From assembly GCA_963716125.1 (NCBI GenBank), contig OY970294.1:868001-932000 (forward strand): 64,000 bases of DNA, written 5' to 3'. The first letter of the stretch is position 1. Each line of letters opens with the position of its first letter. This stretch comes from Acidiluteibacter sp963716125 (lineage in GTDB: Bacteria > Bacteroidota > Bacteroidia > Flavobacteriales_E > Vicingaceae). The position numbers were made by a program, and so were the translations under genes. This document shows, one piece after another, positions 1-8,862 of this stretch. The notes beneath the pieces are model-generated. The model did no database searches and had not been told where the DNA came from. It saw nothing but the letters and a program-made list of their open reading frames with translations.

Positions 1-1
1 T

Positions 2-1117
2 TATTGTGAATGCTTTCTAGGAGTAGGTACTTTAATTGACACTTTAAATTATACTGAAATTTATATATTTCAATTTGACTCCAATTTAACAAAAGTAAAG
101 GATAAGCATATTTCATCTATTTTTAGTGCTACTACTACATACTATCCTAATTTGTATAATTTTCATGAAAGAACAGATAAAGAGGGTTTAATAATTTATA
201 CCGATTTATTAGATACTACGGTTACTTATGGAACTACTACTAGTTTTTTGCCAATCACACTATATGGGCTAGATAGTACTTTGTCTATTGATACATCTTT
301 TCATTATAAACAATTGGTGAGTAACATACCTATTTCAGGAGGAGGGAGTAGTTATTTCGCCTATTTAGGAGCTCAAGCAACAGAAAGTACATTGATCAAT
401 GATAGTACTTACCTTTTTGCGGGTGGTGCAATTTCTTCTGGTCATCCTTTTTGGGGTCAACAAGATATTGGCTTAATGCTTTTAGATACCTCCTATAATT
501 ATAAATCTTTTCAATCCTATGGAGTTAGGGACACGGCTGAAGTGTTGGCATTTAATGCAATAGACAAGTTAGGTAACTATACTTATGTTTTAGCAACCTT
601 TAATATAAGCCTTGCTAGTTCAGGTTATTATTTAAATTTGACAAAACTTGATGAAACAGGACAAATATTTTGGAGTAAAAACTATAAAGAAATTACATAC
701 CTTGAAGCTGCGGGTATCCTTGCTACTTCTGATGGAGGGGCTTTAATACTTGCTACAGATATTGATCCTCAAAGGAAAACCCCAAGTGGAGCAAACAATT
801 TGGATATATTTATATTAAAGGTGGATAGCAATGGTAACCAAACAACAGTAGGTCTGACTGAAGACAATCAAATTCCTCATGAGAATTATTTGATATACCC
901 AAATCCCATACTTAATGAATTAACATTAAGAAAGGTTAATCAATTTCAGCCCTATCGATTTATTCTTTTTGATAGTTTTGGTAGAAAAGTGTTGGAATAT
1001 AGTTGGATTAAGGATAATGATCAAATTAATTTGAGTCAATTGGATGCTGGTGTTTATCTATATATGATAATAGATGAAAAGGGGAATTCAGCAGGTGGAA
1101 AGATTGTTAAAAAATGA
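2..1117 (+). CDS. T9SS type A sorting-domain protein (5' end outside window)
   Basis: The frame is open from base 2, so the gene begins upstream of the window and about 371 C-terminal residues are visible. The last 75 or so residues have the layout of a type IX secretion type A sorting domain: a YPNP motif, a beta-rich segment with FGRKV, a D-A-G-V-Y-L-Y-M turn and a basic GGKIVKK tail. Such domains direct export across the outer membrane and are then removed or anchored. The preceding part has repeated short beta-strand text with 'LDETGQIFW' and 'SDGGALIL', typical of secreted beta-propeller-like proteins. The stop lies at the junction with a truncated HlyD gene. The T9SS call is firm; cargo function is unknown. 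Confidence 0.85.
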   Translation, partial: YCECFLGVGTLIDTLNYTEIYIFQFDSNLTKVKDKHISSIFSATTTYYPNLYNFHERTDKEGLIIYTDLLDTTVTYGTTTSFLPITLYGLDSTLSIDTSFHYKQLVSNIPISGGGSSYFAYLGAQATESTLINDSTYLFAGGAISSGHPFWGQQDIGLMLLDTSYNYKSFQSYGVRDTAEVLAFNAIDKLGNYTYVLATFNISLASSGYYLNLTKLDETGQIFWSKNYKEITYLEAAGILATSDGGALILATDIDPQRKTPSGANNLDIFILKVDSNGNQTTVGLTEDNQIPHENYLIYPNPILNELTLRKVNQFQPYRFILFDSFGRKVLEYSWIKDNDQINLSQLDAGVYLYMIIDEKGNSAGGKIVKK

Positions 1118-1661
1118 TTTTCTTCTAACGGGTATTATATTAAAAAGCAATGAAGATCAAAAAAGGCAAATTGAAGGTAGAATAGAAGCTTCTAAAAAGA
1201 ACATTCAAACGTATGCTGAAAATTGGCAGCAAAATTATATTTTTAGCGCCCCTCAAAATGGTCAATTAACTTACTTGAGTAATCTTACTGTTAATGATTA
1301 TGTAACTGTAAATCAAGAATTATTTGCAGTAATCCCAAAAAATGAAGAAATTATTGGAATTATTAAAATTGAAAACCAAGCATTAGGTAAAGTGGAGAAA
1401 GGACAAAAAGTAAGAATGAGTTTTGCAAATTATCCTTCACAAGAATTTGGTCAATTAATGGGACAAGTGATAGAAATCTCTAATATTCCATCTCAAGAAG
1501 GTTATTTTTTGAAGGTAAAACTAACCAATGGATTGACTTCTACTTACCAAAAGACCATTGCATACCAGCCTGAAATGATTGGAACAGCTGAAATTGTAAC
1601 AAAGGATTTAAGGTTAATCGAAAGAATATTCAATAACTTTAGGAAAGTTTTTGATCAATAA
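1074..1661 (+). pseudogene. HlyD-family secretion adaptor, C-terminal fragment
   Basis: About 195 residues are open, of which roughly the last 180 look like the C-terminal half of a periplasmic adaptor: a short helical segment, an 'SAPQNGQL' lipoyl-type strand, a beta-barrel region and a C-terminal 'TAEIVTKDLRLIERIF' segment typical of bacteriocin-exporter HlyD proteins in Bacteroidota. The N-terminal membrane helix and most of the coiled coil are missing. The frame overlaps the end of the T9SS gene by 44 bases, and the homologous-looking text starts only around base 1118. No partner ABC exporter follows. It is best read as a remnant left by a deletion or rearrangement; an assembly join is the alternative. 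Confidence 0.7.
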
Positions 1662-1885
1662 AGAGCTAAATACTGTTTATTTTATTGATACGTGTTGATT
1701 TTCAAAAAGAACATTCGTGCAAGAGTCCGTCGAGTAGGATTCGTGGCAAAAGTTTAAAATAAGCTTAAAAAGAATTAAAGTACAATCGAATTGCCTATTT
1801 AAGAGATATTATTTACTTTTAGAAATTAGAAAGAAATTAGTATTTGGATGAAATTTCTTAAGTAATACCACAAAAATAATATCGA
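1662..1885. other. Intergenic region, no gene seen
   Basis: This is AT-rich sequence between the HlyD remnant and the reductase gene. I see no ORF of useful length and no clear terminator. A GC-richer patch near 1711-1752 stands out in composition but has no recognisable identity. Confidence 0.4.
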
Positions 1886-2794
1886 TTGAAAAAACTATTA
1901 ATTACAGGAAGTAACGGCCTATTGGGGCAAAAAATAATTAAAAATTGTATTGAAAATAGAGCTGAGAATTATCAAATCTTAGCTACATCACAAGGTAAAA
2001 ATAGAATCACTTCTTTTGGTGGGTTTAATTATAAATCTATGGATATTACCAATTTGGAGAATGTTCAAGCTATTTTTGATGAATTTAAACCAGATATTGT
2101 TATCAATACAGCTGCAATGACAATGGTGGACGATTGTGAAAATCAAAAGGAGAAATGTCAACAATTAAATGTTGAAGCGGTGATGAATTTAATTAATGCT
2201 TGTCGTGAGCAAAAAGCTCATTTAATTCATTTATCTACTGATTTTATTTTTGATGGTGAAGACGGCCCTTATACAGAAGAGGCAAAACCCAATCCACTAA
2301 GTTATTATGGCGAAAGTAAATTAATAGCCGAAAAGTTGATTCAAGAAAGTACTATCAGTTGGGCTATTGCAAGAACTGTTTTGGTTTATGGAACTGCAGA
2401 AAAATTAAGTAGATCTAATATTGTGCTTTGGGCAAAAGGGGCTTTGGAAAAAGGGGATGTTTTAAATGTGGTAGATGATCAATTTAGATCTCCAACTTTA
2501 GCAGAAGATTTAGCCGAAGGCTGTTTGTTGATTGCTGACAAATCTGCCAAGGGTATTTATAATATTTCTGGCAAAGACCAAATGAGTATTTCAGAGTTGG
2601 TGCATAGAATTGCTCGTTTTTATAATTTGAGTGAACGTAATATAAATATAATAAAATCTAATACTTTAAATCAAGCTGCAAAGCGACCACCAGTAACAGG
2701 TTTTGTGCTTGAGAAAGCTTTTAAAGATTTAAATTATCAGCCTCATTCTTTTGAAGAAGGTCTACAAATTCTCTCGAATCAGCTAAAAGCTTAA
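1886..2794 (+). CDS. RmlD-like NAD(P)-dependent sugar-nucleotide reductase (SDR)
   Basis: This 302-residue extended short-chain dehydrogenase resembles dTDP-4-dehydrorhamnose reductase. The Rossmann motif TGSNGLLG is at residues 7-14, the 'LSTDFIFDG' strand at 116-124 and the catalytic YGESK (Tyr141, Lys145) follows. RmlD enzymes reduce a 4-keto sugar nucleotide using NAD(P)H in the cytoplasm. No rmlA, rmlB or rmlC lies nearby, so the substrate is uncertain; other SDR enzymes acting on nucleotide sugars share this layout. The start is TTG at 1886, chosen because the Rossmann strand begins immediately after it. Confidence 0.85.
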   Translation: MKKLLITGSNGLLGQKIIKNCIENRAENYQILATSQGKNRITSFGGFNYKSMDITNLENVQAIFDEFKPDIVINTAAMTMVDDCENQKEKCQQLNVEAVMNLINACREQKAHLIHLSTDFIFDGEDGPYTEEAKPNPLSYYGESKLIAEKLIQESTISWAIARTVLVYGTAEKLSRSNIVLWAKGALEKGDVLNVVDDQFRSPTLAEDLAEGCLLIADKSAKGIYNISGKDQMSISELVHRIARFYNLSERNINIIKSNTLNQAAKRPPVTGFVLEKAFKDLNYQPHSFEEGLQILSNQLKA

Positions 2795-2803
2795 AAAAAA
2801 CAA

Positions 2804-2811
2804 TATATTTG
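2804..2811 (+). promoter_or_regulatory. Bacteroidota -7 box for symporter gene
   Basis: TATATTTG matches the Bacteroidota sigma-A -7 consensus TAnnTTTG and lies 28 bases before the symporter start. No clear -33 TTG is seen at the usual spacing. Confidence 0.5.
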
Positions 2812-2839
2812 TTTTCTCACTTTAACCAAAACATACTAA

Positions 2840-4909
2840 ATGCGTAATAAATTTTCCGTTTTAACGATTCTCTTTTTTATTTTTAATTCAATTTTTGCTG
2901 CAGATTTTAATGCGGTTATTACCACCCAAAATTTAAGTAACGAAATTAATGATGGTGTTGCAAGAGTTGAAGTGATTGGTGGATTAGCTCCTTATACTTA
3001 TAAGTGGAATAAGCAAGATATTAAATTAACGTCAAATGTTGCTACTGAATTAACAGAAGGGGAAACATACACAGTAGTGGTATCCGATTCTTTAGGAACC
3101 ACCATTACCTTAAGTGCAAAAGTGGCTACACAATCAGCTCCTGAAGTATTAAATTCAATTGTGAAGCCGATAGTAGGCTATATGAGTGAGATTTTGTTTT
3201 GGGATCCGTTTTCAACCGTTGGGATTTACGATCCTGTGGTTTACGCTGATTTAAAAAATGTAAAAGCACCTGGCTGGTCTAATCCTGAAGTAACTAAAAT
3301 TTCATTAAAGGAATGGAAAGTGGCGGAAGGGAAACAAGTTAGTAAAGGTGATTTAATCGCTATAGTAACTCAAGATAATCAGAAAGATTTAGAGGTTTTT
3401 GCAAATGCAGATGGAAAATTGAGCCATAATAATAAGGTCGGAGATATAATATTCGATTCAAAAAATATTACACATATTATAGAAGTTGGCTCTGAAAATA
3501 TGGCAACTATTACTTATGATACACCTATGCCAGTTTTACACCCTAATGGAGATATTCAAGAAAAAGGAATTCCTTTTATTGTTGTTTGGTTGGTTTTAGG
3601 AGCTATATTTTTTACATTACGCATGGGTTTTATCAATTTTAAAGGTTTTCCTCATGCTATGGAGTTGATTAGAGGGAAATATGACAATCCAAACGATGAG
3701 GGTCAGGTTTCTCATTTCCAAGCTTTAACTACCGCATTATCAGGTACAGTTGGGTTGGGAAATATTGCTGGAGTTGCCGTAGCTATAAGTTTAGGTGGTC
3801 CTGGAGCTACCTTTTGGATGATTATAGCCGGTTTAATTGGTATGGCGAGTAAATTTGTAGAGTGTACATTGGGTGTTAAATACAGAACTTTTGGTAAAAA
3901 TGGGGATGTTTCAGGAGGACCAATGTATTATTTAAGCGCAGGCTTAAAGAAAAGAGGCTTAGGAGCTTTAGGTAAAGTTTTAGCGGTTTTATTTGCAATC
4001 TTATGCATAGGTGGTTCTTTTGGTGGTGGTAATATGTTTCAAGCCAATCAAGCATTTGCTCAACTATCAGGAGAGTTTCCATCTTTAGAGGGAATGGGAA
4101 TTTGGTTTGGTATTGTATTAGCCATGTTAGTTGCTATTGTCATCATTGGTGGAATTAAAAGTATTGCAAAGGTTACTGATAAGATTGTTCCATTTATGAC
4201 AGGAATTTATGTGCTGTTTTCATTGATTATTATTGGAATGAATTTCGCTAATGTTGGTGATGTTTTCTATGAAATTTTTCAAGGAGCATTTAATTCTCCA
4301 GCTATTAAAGGTGGTGTTATTGGTGTTTTGATAGTTGGCTTTCAAAGAGCAGCATTTTCAAATGAAGCAGGTGTTGGTTCGGCTTCAATTGCTCACTCTG
4401 CATCTAAAACAAATGAGCCTGTTAGTGAAGGTGTTGTGGCTCTTTTAGAACCATTTGTTGATACTGTTCTAGTTTGCACTATGACAGCTTTAGTATTAGT
4501 TTTTACAGGTTATGCTGATGGAACTTCAAGTTTTGAAGGTTCTGAATTAACTTCTGCAGCATTTAGTTCTGTCTTTCCATGGTTCTCATTAGTCTTGGTA
4601 ATTGCTATTTTCTTATTTGCATTCTCTACTATGATTTCTTGGTCTTATTATGGATTAAAAGCTTGGACATATTTATTTGGCAAAAGTAAATTTGCAGATT
4701 ATAGCTATAAATTAATTTTCTTAATTTTCATAGTTATTGGTTCATCAGTTGGTCTAGGAGCGGTTTTAGATTTCTCAGATTTAATGATTTTAGGGATGGC
4801 TTTTCCTAATATCTTAGGACTTTTAATTATGTCTAAAGAAGTGAGAATGGATATGCGATCCTATTTTAGTAGAATAAAATCAGGTGAGATTAAAAAATTC
4901 AAAGATTAA
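2840..4909 (+). CDS. AGCS-family sodium:amino-acid symporter with extended periplasmic N-terminus
   Basis: The protein has 689 residues, while family members are usually about 450-550. Residues 1-20 form a signal peptide. Residues about 35-95 resemble a SprB/PKD-like repeat (GGLAPYTYKWN, then 'TYTVVVSDSLGT'). Residues about 140-220 resemble a biotinyl-lipoyl-like beta domain ('EWKVAEGKQVSKGDLIAIV'). From about 245 the alanine/glycine:cation symporter core begins, with the signature GGPGATFWM and roughly ten membrane helices. AGCS proteins couple uptake of alanine or glycine to Na+ at the inner membrane. The transporter call is firm; the role of the N-terminal domains is inference, perhaps an extracytoplasmic sensing or assembly module. 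Confidence 0.9.
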   Translation: MRNKFSVLTILFFIFNSIFAADFNAVITTQNLSNEINDGVARVEVIGGLAPYTYKWNKQDIKLTSNVATELTEGETYTVVVSDSLGTTITLSAKVATQSAPEVLNSIVKPIVGYMSEILFWDPFSTVGIYDPVVYADLKNVKAPGWSNPEVTKISLKEWKVAEGKQVSKGDLIAIVTQDNQKDLEVFANADGKLSHNNKVGDIIFDSKNITHIIEVGSENMATITYDTPMPVLHPNGDIQEKGIPFIVVWLVLGAIFFTLRMGFINFKGFPHAMELIRGKYDNPNDEGQVSHFQALTTALSGTVGLGNIAGVAVAISLGGPGATFWMIIAGLIGMASKFVECTLGVKYRTFGKNGDVSGGPMYYLSAGLKKRGLGALGKVLAVLFAILCIGGSFGGGNMFQANQAFAQLSGEFPSLEGMGIWFGIVLAMLVAIVIIGGIKSIAKVTDKIVPFMTGIYVLFSLIIIGMNFANVGDVFYEIFQGAFNSPAIKGGVIGVLIVGFQRAAFSNEAGVGSASIAHSASKTNEPVSEGVVALLEPFVDTVLVCTMTALVLVFTGYADGTSSFEGSELTSAAFSSVFPWFSLVLVIAIFLFAFSTMISWSYYGLKAWTYLFGKSKFADYSYKLIFLIFIVIGSSVGLGAVLDFSDLMILGMAFPNILGLLIMSKEVRMDMRSYFSRIKSGEIKKFKD

Positions 4910-4994
4910 TAGTTTGAGTCTTTAAACTTAATTTAGAATGAATTAAGGTTTTGTCAATTTTAATTTAGTAAATTAGGCCTTCATTTTAAATGAG

Positions 4995-5942
4995 ATGGCT
5001 AAACTAAAAAAATATTTAAAAGACTTTTTTAGATTTTCTAGAGGTGAAAAAGATGGAATTGTTTCTCTTGGAATTCTAATACTAATTTCGTTTTTATTGA
5101 TAATAGCTGTGGTTTATTTAAACTATACGTCCCTGATTAATTCAGATAGTAAACAGCAAGCAACCACCATGGATTCATTAGTAGCTGTAATAAAGCAAGA
5201 GACTGCTGAAGCCAATTTTGTAAAAAATGCTCAATACAAAGAAAAGCAGATTGCATCAACAAAATCCTTTAAAAATAAATTAGAATCCTTTAATCCCAAT
5301 AATTTCAATTTAGCAATTGGGGAAAATATAGGATTAAGCACAAAACAATCACAATCCATCATCAATTACCTCCAAAAAGGCGGAAAATTTGAAATAAAAA
5401 GTGATTTTAAAAAAATGTATGTTATTTCTGATGAAAAATACCAAGAATTAGAAAACTATATCTTATTACCAACTGTTAAAGAGGAAAATAAATCTTCTGC
5501 TTCAAATGACATTCCTAAAAATGAAGCAAAAACTGCTTATAAAGTAAAGGCTGTTGATGTAAATTTAGCCGATTCTGCCACTCTTGAAAGTTTATATGGA
5601 ATTGGACCTTATTATGCTAAATCTATTGTAGAATATAGAGAAAAACTAGGTGGATATATCAGTTTGTGGCAATTGATGGAATTGTATAAAATGGATGAAG
5701 AAAAGTTTGAAAAAATGACTACTTACTTGGTTTTGGACGATAAAAATATTCGAAAAATAAATATCAATAAGATCACTATTGAAGAATTAAGAAAGCATCC
5801 TTATTTTAACTGGAATCTATCTAAATCTTTAGTGAATTATAGAGCTGCTCATGGCAATTTTAAACAATTAGAAGATTTGCATCAACTGCATTTGATAGAC
5901 ACTAATTTATATCGTAAAATTGTACCCTATTTAAGTCTATAA
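4995..5942 (+). CDS. Membrane-anchored helix-hairpin-helix protein (ComEA-like)
   Basis: This 315-residue protein has one membrane helix at about residues 23-46 preceded by a basic segment (N-in). Its outer part carries three HhH-type units: about 105-155, about 185-250 ('VNLADSATLESLYGIGPYYAKSI') and about 255-315 ('ININKITIEELRKHPYF'). ComEA-type HhH domains bind DNA non-specifically during uptake. Because the domains lie outside the cytoplasm in the predicted topology, a DNA-receptor role is plausible but not shown, and no other competence gene is adjacent. The stop is 3 bases before apt, and apt and the acyl-CoA dehydrogenase gene follow closely, so the three probably form one operon. Confidence 0.8.
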   Translation: MAKLKKYLKDFFRFSRGEKDGIVSLGILILISFLLIIAVVYLNYTSLINSDSKQQATTMDSLVAVIKQETAEANFVKNAQYKEKQIASTKSFKNKLESFNPNNFNLAIGENIGLSTKQSQSIINYLQKGGKFEIKSDFKKMYVISDEKYQELENYILLPTVKEENKSSASNDIPKNEAKTAYKVKAVDVNLADSATLESLYGIGPYYAKSIVEYREKLGGYISLWQLMELYKMDEEKFEKMTTYLVLDDKNIRKININKITIEELRKHPYFNWNLSKSLVNYRAAHGNFKQLEDLHQLHLIDTNLYRKIVPYLSL

Positions 5943-5945
5943 TTT

Positions 5946-6473
5946 ATGTTAGCAGAAAAGATAAAAAAATCAATTAGAGACGTACATGATTTTCCGAAAA
6001 AGGGAATTGTTTTTAAAGACATTACTCCAATTTTAGAAGATTTTAAATTGACGGCGGAGATAACTGATGAATTTGTAAAACAAAACCAAGGAATAAAGGT
6101 TGATGCTGTTTTAGGAATTGAAAGTAGAGGTTTTTTCTGGGGATTATTGATAGCACAAAAAATGGGTGTGCCTTTTATTCCTGTTAGAAAAAAAGGAAAG
6201 TTGCCTTATAAAACTATTTCATATAAATACGATTTAGAGTATGGCTCGGCAGAAATTGAAATCCACGAAGATGTAATAAAAAGTGGAATGAATATTTTAA
6301 TTCACGATGATTTATTAGCAACTGGTGGCACAGCAATGGCTGCTGCGGAGTTGGTTCAATCGCAAGGAGCAAAAGTAAGTGCTTTTTCTTTTTTGGTGAA
6401 TTTAGAATTTTTAAATGGAGAAGATAAAATAAAGCCTTACTCCGATAAAATAATCAGTTTAGTTAATTATTAA
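5946..6473 (+). CDS. apt: Adenine phosphoribosyltransferase
   Basis: This 175-residue protein has the usual length for Apt. It carries 'DFPKKGIVFKDITP' at residues 15-28, 'GIESRGF' at 57-63, and the PRPP-binding loop 'ILIHDDLLATGGTA' at 117-130. It converts adenine and PRPP to AMP and pyrophosphate in purine salvage, in the cytoplasm. It lies 3 bases after the HhH gene and 11 bases before the acyl-CoA dehydrogenase gene on the same strand, which suggests co-transcription although the functions are unrelated. Confidence 0.97.
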   Translation: MLAEKIKKSIRDVHDFPKKGIVFKDITPILEDFKLTAEITDEFVKQNQGIKVDAVLGIESRGFFWGLLIAQKMGVPFIPVRKKGKLPYKTISYKYDLEYGSAEIEIHEDVIKSGMNILIHDDLLATGGTAMAAAELVQSQGAKVSAFSFLVNLEFLNGEDKIKPYSDKIISLVNY

Positions 6474-6484
6474 AAAAAGATACT

Positions 6485-7624
6485 ATGGATTTTTCATACA
6501 ATGAAAATCAAAAAATGATTTCGGATATGATCCGAGATTTTTCAGATGCTAATATCCGACCAAATATTATGAAATGGGATGAGTCGCAAGAATTTCCTGT
6601 TCAGATATTTAAAGAATTGGGAAAGTTGGGTCTGATGGGTGTTTTAGTGCCAACAGAGTATGGAGGTTCAGGTTTCTCATATACTGAATATGTAACTGTT
6701 GTTTCTGAAATTTCTAAAGTTTGTGGCTCTATTGGTTTATCAGTTGCTGCACATAATTCATTGTGTACAGGGCATATATTGTCATTTGGAAATGAGGAGC
6801 AAAAGCAAAAATACTTGCCAAAATTGGCTTCAGCTGAGTTTATTGGAGCTTGGGCATTAACAGAGCCAAATACTGGTTCGGATGCTATGCGTATGAAAGT
6901 TACTGCAACTGCAGATGGCGATGATTTTATAATCAATGGTGCTAAATGTTGGATTACACATGGTAAAAGTTCAGATGTAGTTGTGGTAATCGCCAGAACT
7001 GGTGAATTATTAGACTCACATGGAATGACCACATTTATTGTAGAAAGAAGTAATCCTGGTTTAAAAGCAGGAAAAAAAGAAGACAAACTAGGAATGCGTG
7101 CCTCTGAAACCGCTGAGGTTATATTTGATAATTGTAGAGTACATAAAAGCGCTATTTTAGGAAATGTAGGTGATGGATTTATACAAGCCATGAAAATCTT
7201 GGATGGTGGGCGTATATCTATTGCAGCTTTGGGATTAGGAATTGCAAAAGGTGCCTATGATGCTTCATTAAAATATTCAAAAGAAAGAGAACAATTTGGA
7301 CAACCCATTTCAAATTTTCAAGCCATTGCATTTAAAATTGCCGATATGGCAACCGAAATTGAAGTCGCTGAATTGATGATTTATCAATCTGCCGATCTAA
7401 AGAATAGAGGCGAAAGTATGACCAAAGAATCAGCTATAGCTAAATATTATTCTTCTGAAATTGCAGTTAAAGTAAGTACTGATGCTGTTCAGATTTTTGG
7501 TGGATATGGATACACCAAAGAGTTTCCTGTAGAGAAATTTTATAGAGATTCTAAATTGTGTACCATTGGAGAAGGAACATCAGAAATACAAAAATTAGTT
7601 ATTTCAAGAGAAATATTAAAGTAG
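6485..7624 (+). CDS. Acyl-CoA dehydrogenase (short/branched-chain type)
   Basis: This 379-residue flavoenzyme has the expected length. It carries 'WALTEPNTGSDA', the FAD-contact region 'CWITHG', the 'REQFGQPI' signature and a C-terminal 'QIFGGYGYTKEFPVEKFYRDSK' block. The sequence 'GEGTSEIQ' places the catalytic base at Glu363, the position used by short- and branched-chain acyl-CoA dehydrogenases. It performs alpha,beta-dehydrogenation of acyl-CoA with electron transfer to ETF in the cytoplasm. Chain-length preference cannot be read from sequence. A link to icmF near 52-55 kb in branched acyl-CoA metabolism is possible but only inferred. Confidence 0.95.
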   Translation: MDFSYNENQKMISDMIRDFSDANIRPNIMKWDESQEFPVQIFKELGKLGLMGVLVPTEYGGSGFSYTEYVTVVSEISKVCGSIGLSVAAHNSLCTGHILSFGNEEQKQKYLPKLASAEFIGAWALTEPNTGSDAMRMKVTATADGDDFIINGAKCWITHGKSSDVVVVIARTGELLDSHGMTTFIVERSNPGLKAGKKEDKLGMRASETAEVIFDNCRVHKSAILGNVGDGFIQAMKILDGGRISIAALGLGIAKGAYDASLKYSKEREQFGQPISNFQAIAFKIADMATEIEVAELMIYQSADLKNRGESMTKESAIAKYYSSEIAVKVSTDAVQIFGGYGYTKEFPVEKFYRDSKLCTIGEGTSEIQKLVISREILK

Positions 7625-7647
7625 TTTTTTAATTAGAAAAAATTAAT

Positions 7648-7655
7648 TACTTTTG
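7648..7655 (+). promoter_or_regulatory. -7 box of rpsU promoter
   Basis: TACTTTTG fits TAnnTTTG and lies 33 bases before the rpsU start. A T-rich stretch lies where a -33 element would be, but without an exact TTG. Confidence 0.55.
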
Positions 7656-7687
7656 TCGCCCTATAAATATATAAAAAAACAACAAAG

Positions 7688-7879
7688 ATGATTATAGTTC
7701 CTGTAAAAGAAGGAGAAAATATTGAGAGAGCTCTTAAGAAATTTAAGAAGAAGTTTGACAAAACTGGTGTAGTTAGAGAATTAAGAGAGCGTCAACAATT
7801 TGACAAACCTTCTGTATTGAATAGACAGCAAAAGTTAAAAGCTATCTATAAACAACAAATGCAACAAGAAGAGGCTTAA
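7688..7879 (+). CDS. rpsU: 30S ribosomal protein S21
   Basis: This 63-residue basic protein begins MIIVPVKEGENIERALKKFK and contains 'FDKTGVVRELRERQQF', the S21 core. S21 binds the 30S platform near the 16S rRNA 3' end and anti-Shine-Dalgarno region. The gene has its own promoter-like -7 box and is followed by a structured terminator before xerC. It heads the block of translation genes to 23 kb and, unlike many of them, is intact. Confidence 0.97.
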   Translation: MIIVPVKEGENIERALKKFKKKFDKTGVVRELRERQQFDKPSVLNRQQKLKAIYKQQMQQEEA

Positions 7880-7905
7880 TAAAGGCTTTATTACAATATT
7901 TTTTG

Positions 7906-7972
7906 AAAGAGATACGCATCTATTTCGTAACTAAAGCTTAATTTAGTCGGATAGATTGTATCTCTTTTTTTT
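7906..7972 (+). terminator. Branched stem-loop terminator after rpsU
   Basis: AAAGAGATA at 7906-7914 pairs with TATCTCTTT at 7959-7967, with a second short helix (ATCTA/TAGAT) and an internal hairpin (CTAAA/TTTAG) between. A run of eight T at 7965-7972 follows and ends directly at the xerC ATG. It probably terminates rpsU transcription or limits read-through into xerC. Confidence 0.7.
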
Positions 7973-8850
7973 ATGCGTGAAAAATTCATTCAATATCTTT
8001 CTAACGAAAAACGGTATTCTTCACATACCATTTTAGCCTATGAAAACGATCTTCATCAGTTTTCTGATTTTCTTAGCAATACCTATTCTATTGAAGATTT
8101 AAAAAATGATATTCGATCTGAGCACATTCGATCATGGATGGTATCCTTAATTGATCAAGGAATATCTACAAGAAGTGTCAATAGAAAAATGACCACTTTA
8201 AAATCTTTTTATAAATATTTACTACAGAAAAAATTTATTGATTATAATCCCACTTCAAAAGTAGTATCCCCAAAACTCAAAAAAAAACTACCCAATTTTA
8301 TTAGTTCCGTTGAAATGGAACGATTATTTGATCAAAATTTTAAAGAGGATTCCTTTCAATCAAATCGTGATGGGTTGATAATTGAATTATTTTATGCATC
8401 TGGAATGCGGCTTTCAGAATTGATTAATTTGGAGAAAAAGAATTTATATAAAAGTGAATCAAGTATTCGAGTGTTGGGTAAAGGGAATAAAGAAAGAATA
8501 ATACCAATTTACAATTCTTTATTTAAAAAGTTAGAGAAATTCGCGGAACAACAAGAAATCAAAGCAGTAGAAGGTGATTTTATTTTTTTAACACAAAAAG
8601 GACAGAAAATCTATCCGAAGCTTGTTTATAGAATGGTTAATACCTACATTAGTACGGTAAGTTTTAATGAAAAAAGAAGCCCACATGTTCTTCGACATAC
8701 TTTTGCTACTCACCTGTTAAATAATGGTGCAGAGCTCAATACAATTAAAGAACTTTTGGGTCATGCAGTTTAGCCGCTACACAAGTGTATACTCATAATT
8801 CGATTGAAAAATTAAAATCTATATATCAACAAGCTCATCCCAGAGCATAA
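7973..8850 (+). CDS. xerC: Tyrosine recombinase XerC/XerD, frameshifted at the 3' end
   Basis: This is a full tyrosine recombinase of about 291 residues: an N-terminal SAM-like DNA-binding domain (1-90), then a catalytic domain with Arg146 (ASGMRLSEL), Lys170, HVLRHTFATH (His238, Arg241) and His264 (LLGHA). The reading frame stops just after LLGHA. The missing text (LAATQVYTHNSIEKLK...AHPRA, with the catalytic Tyr) continues in another frame to the stop at 8850. One missing A near 8769 explains this ('gca gtt' where 'gca agt' is expected). It resolves chromosome dimers at dif. XerC is chosen over XerD by position next to hpf and the rpsU/tuf cluster. Confidence 0.9.
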
Positions 8851-8862
8851 AAAATAACTAAA

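Noticed and set aside
1686..1760. GC-richer patch as a diverged copy of the 121-bp unit
   Set aside because: Only a short AGTCCG-like match is shared, too little to support relatedness.
6601..7191. Minus-strand ORF of 196 codons inside the acyl-CoA dehydrogenase gene
   Set aside because: It is antisense to a well-conserved gene and its translation has no recognisable features.
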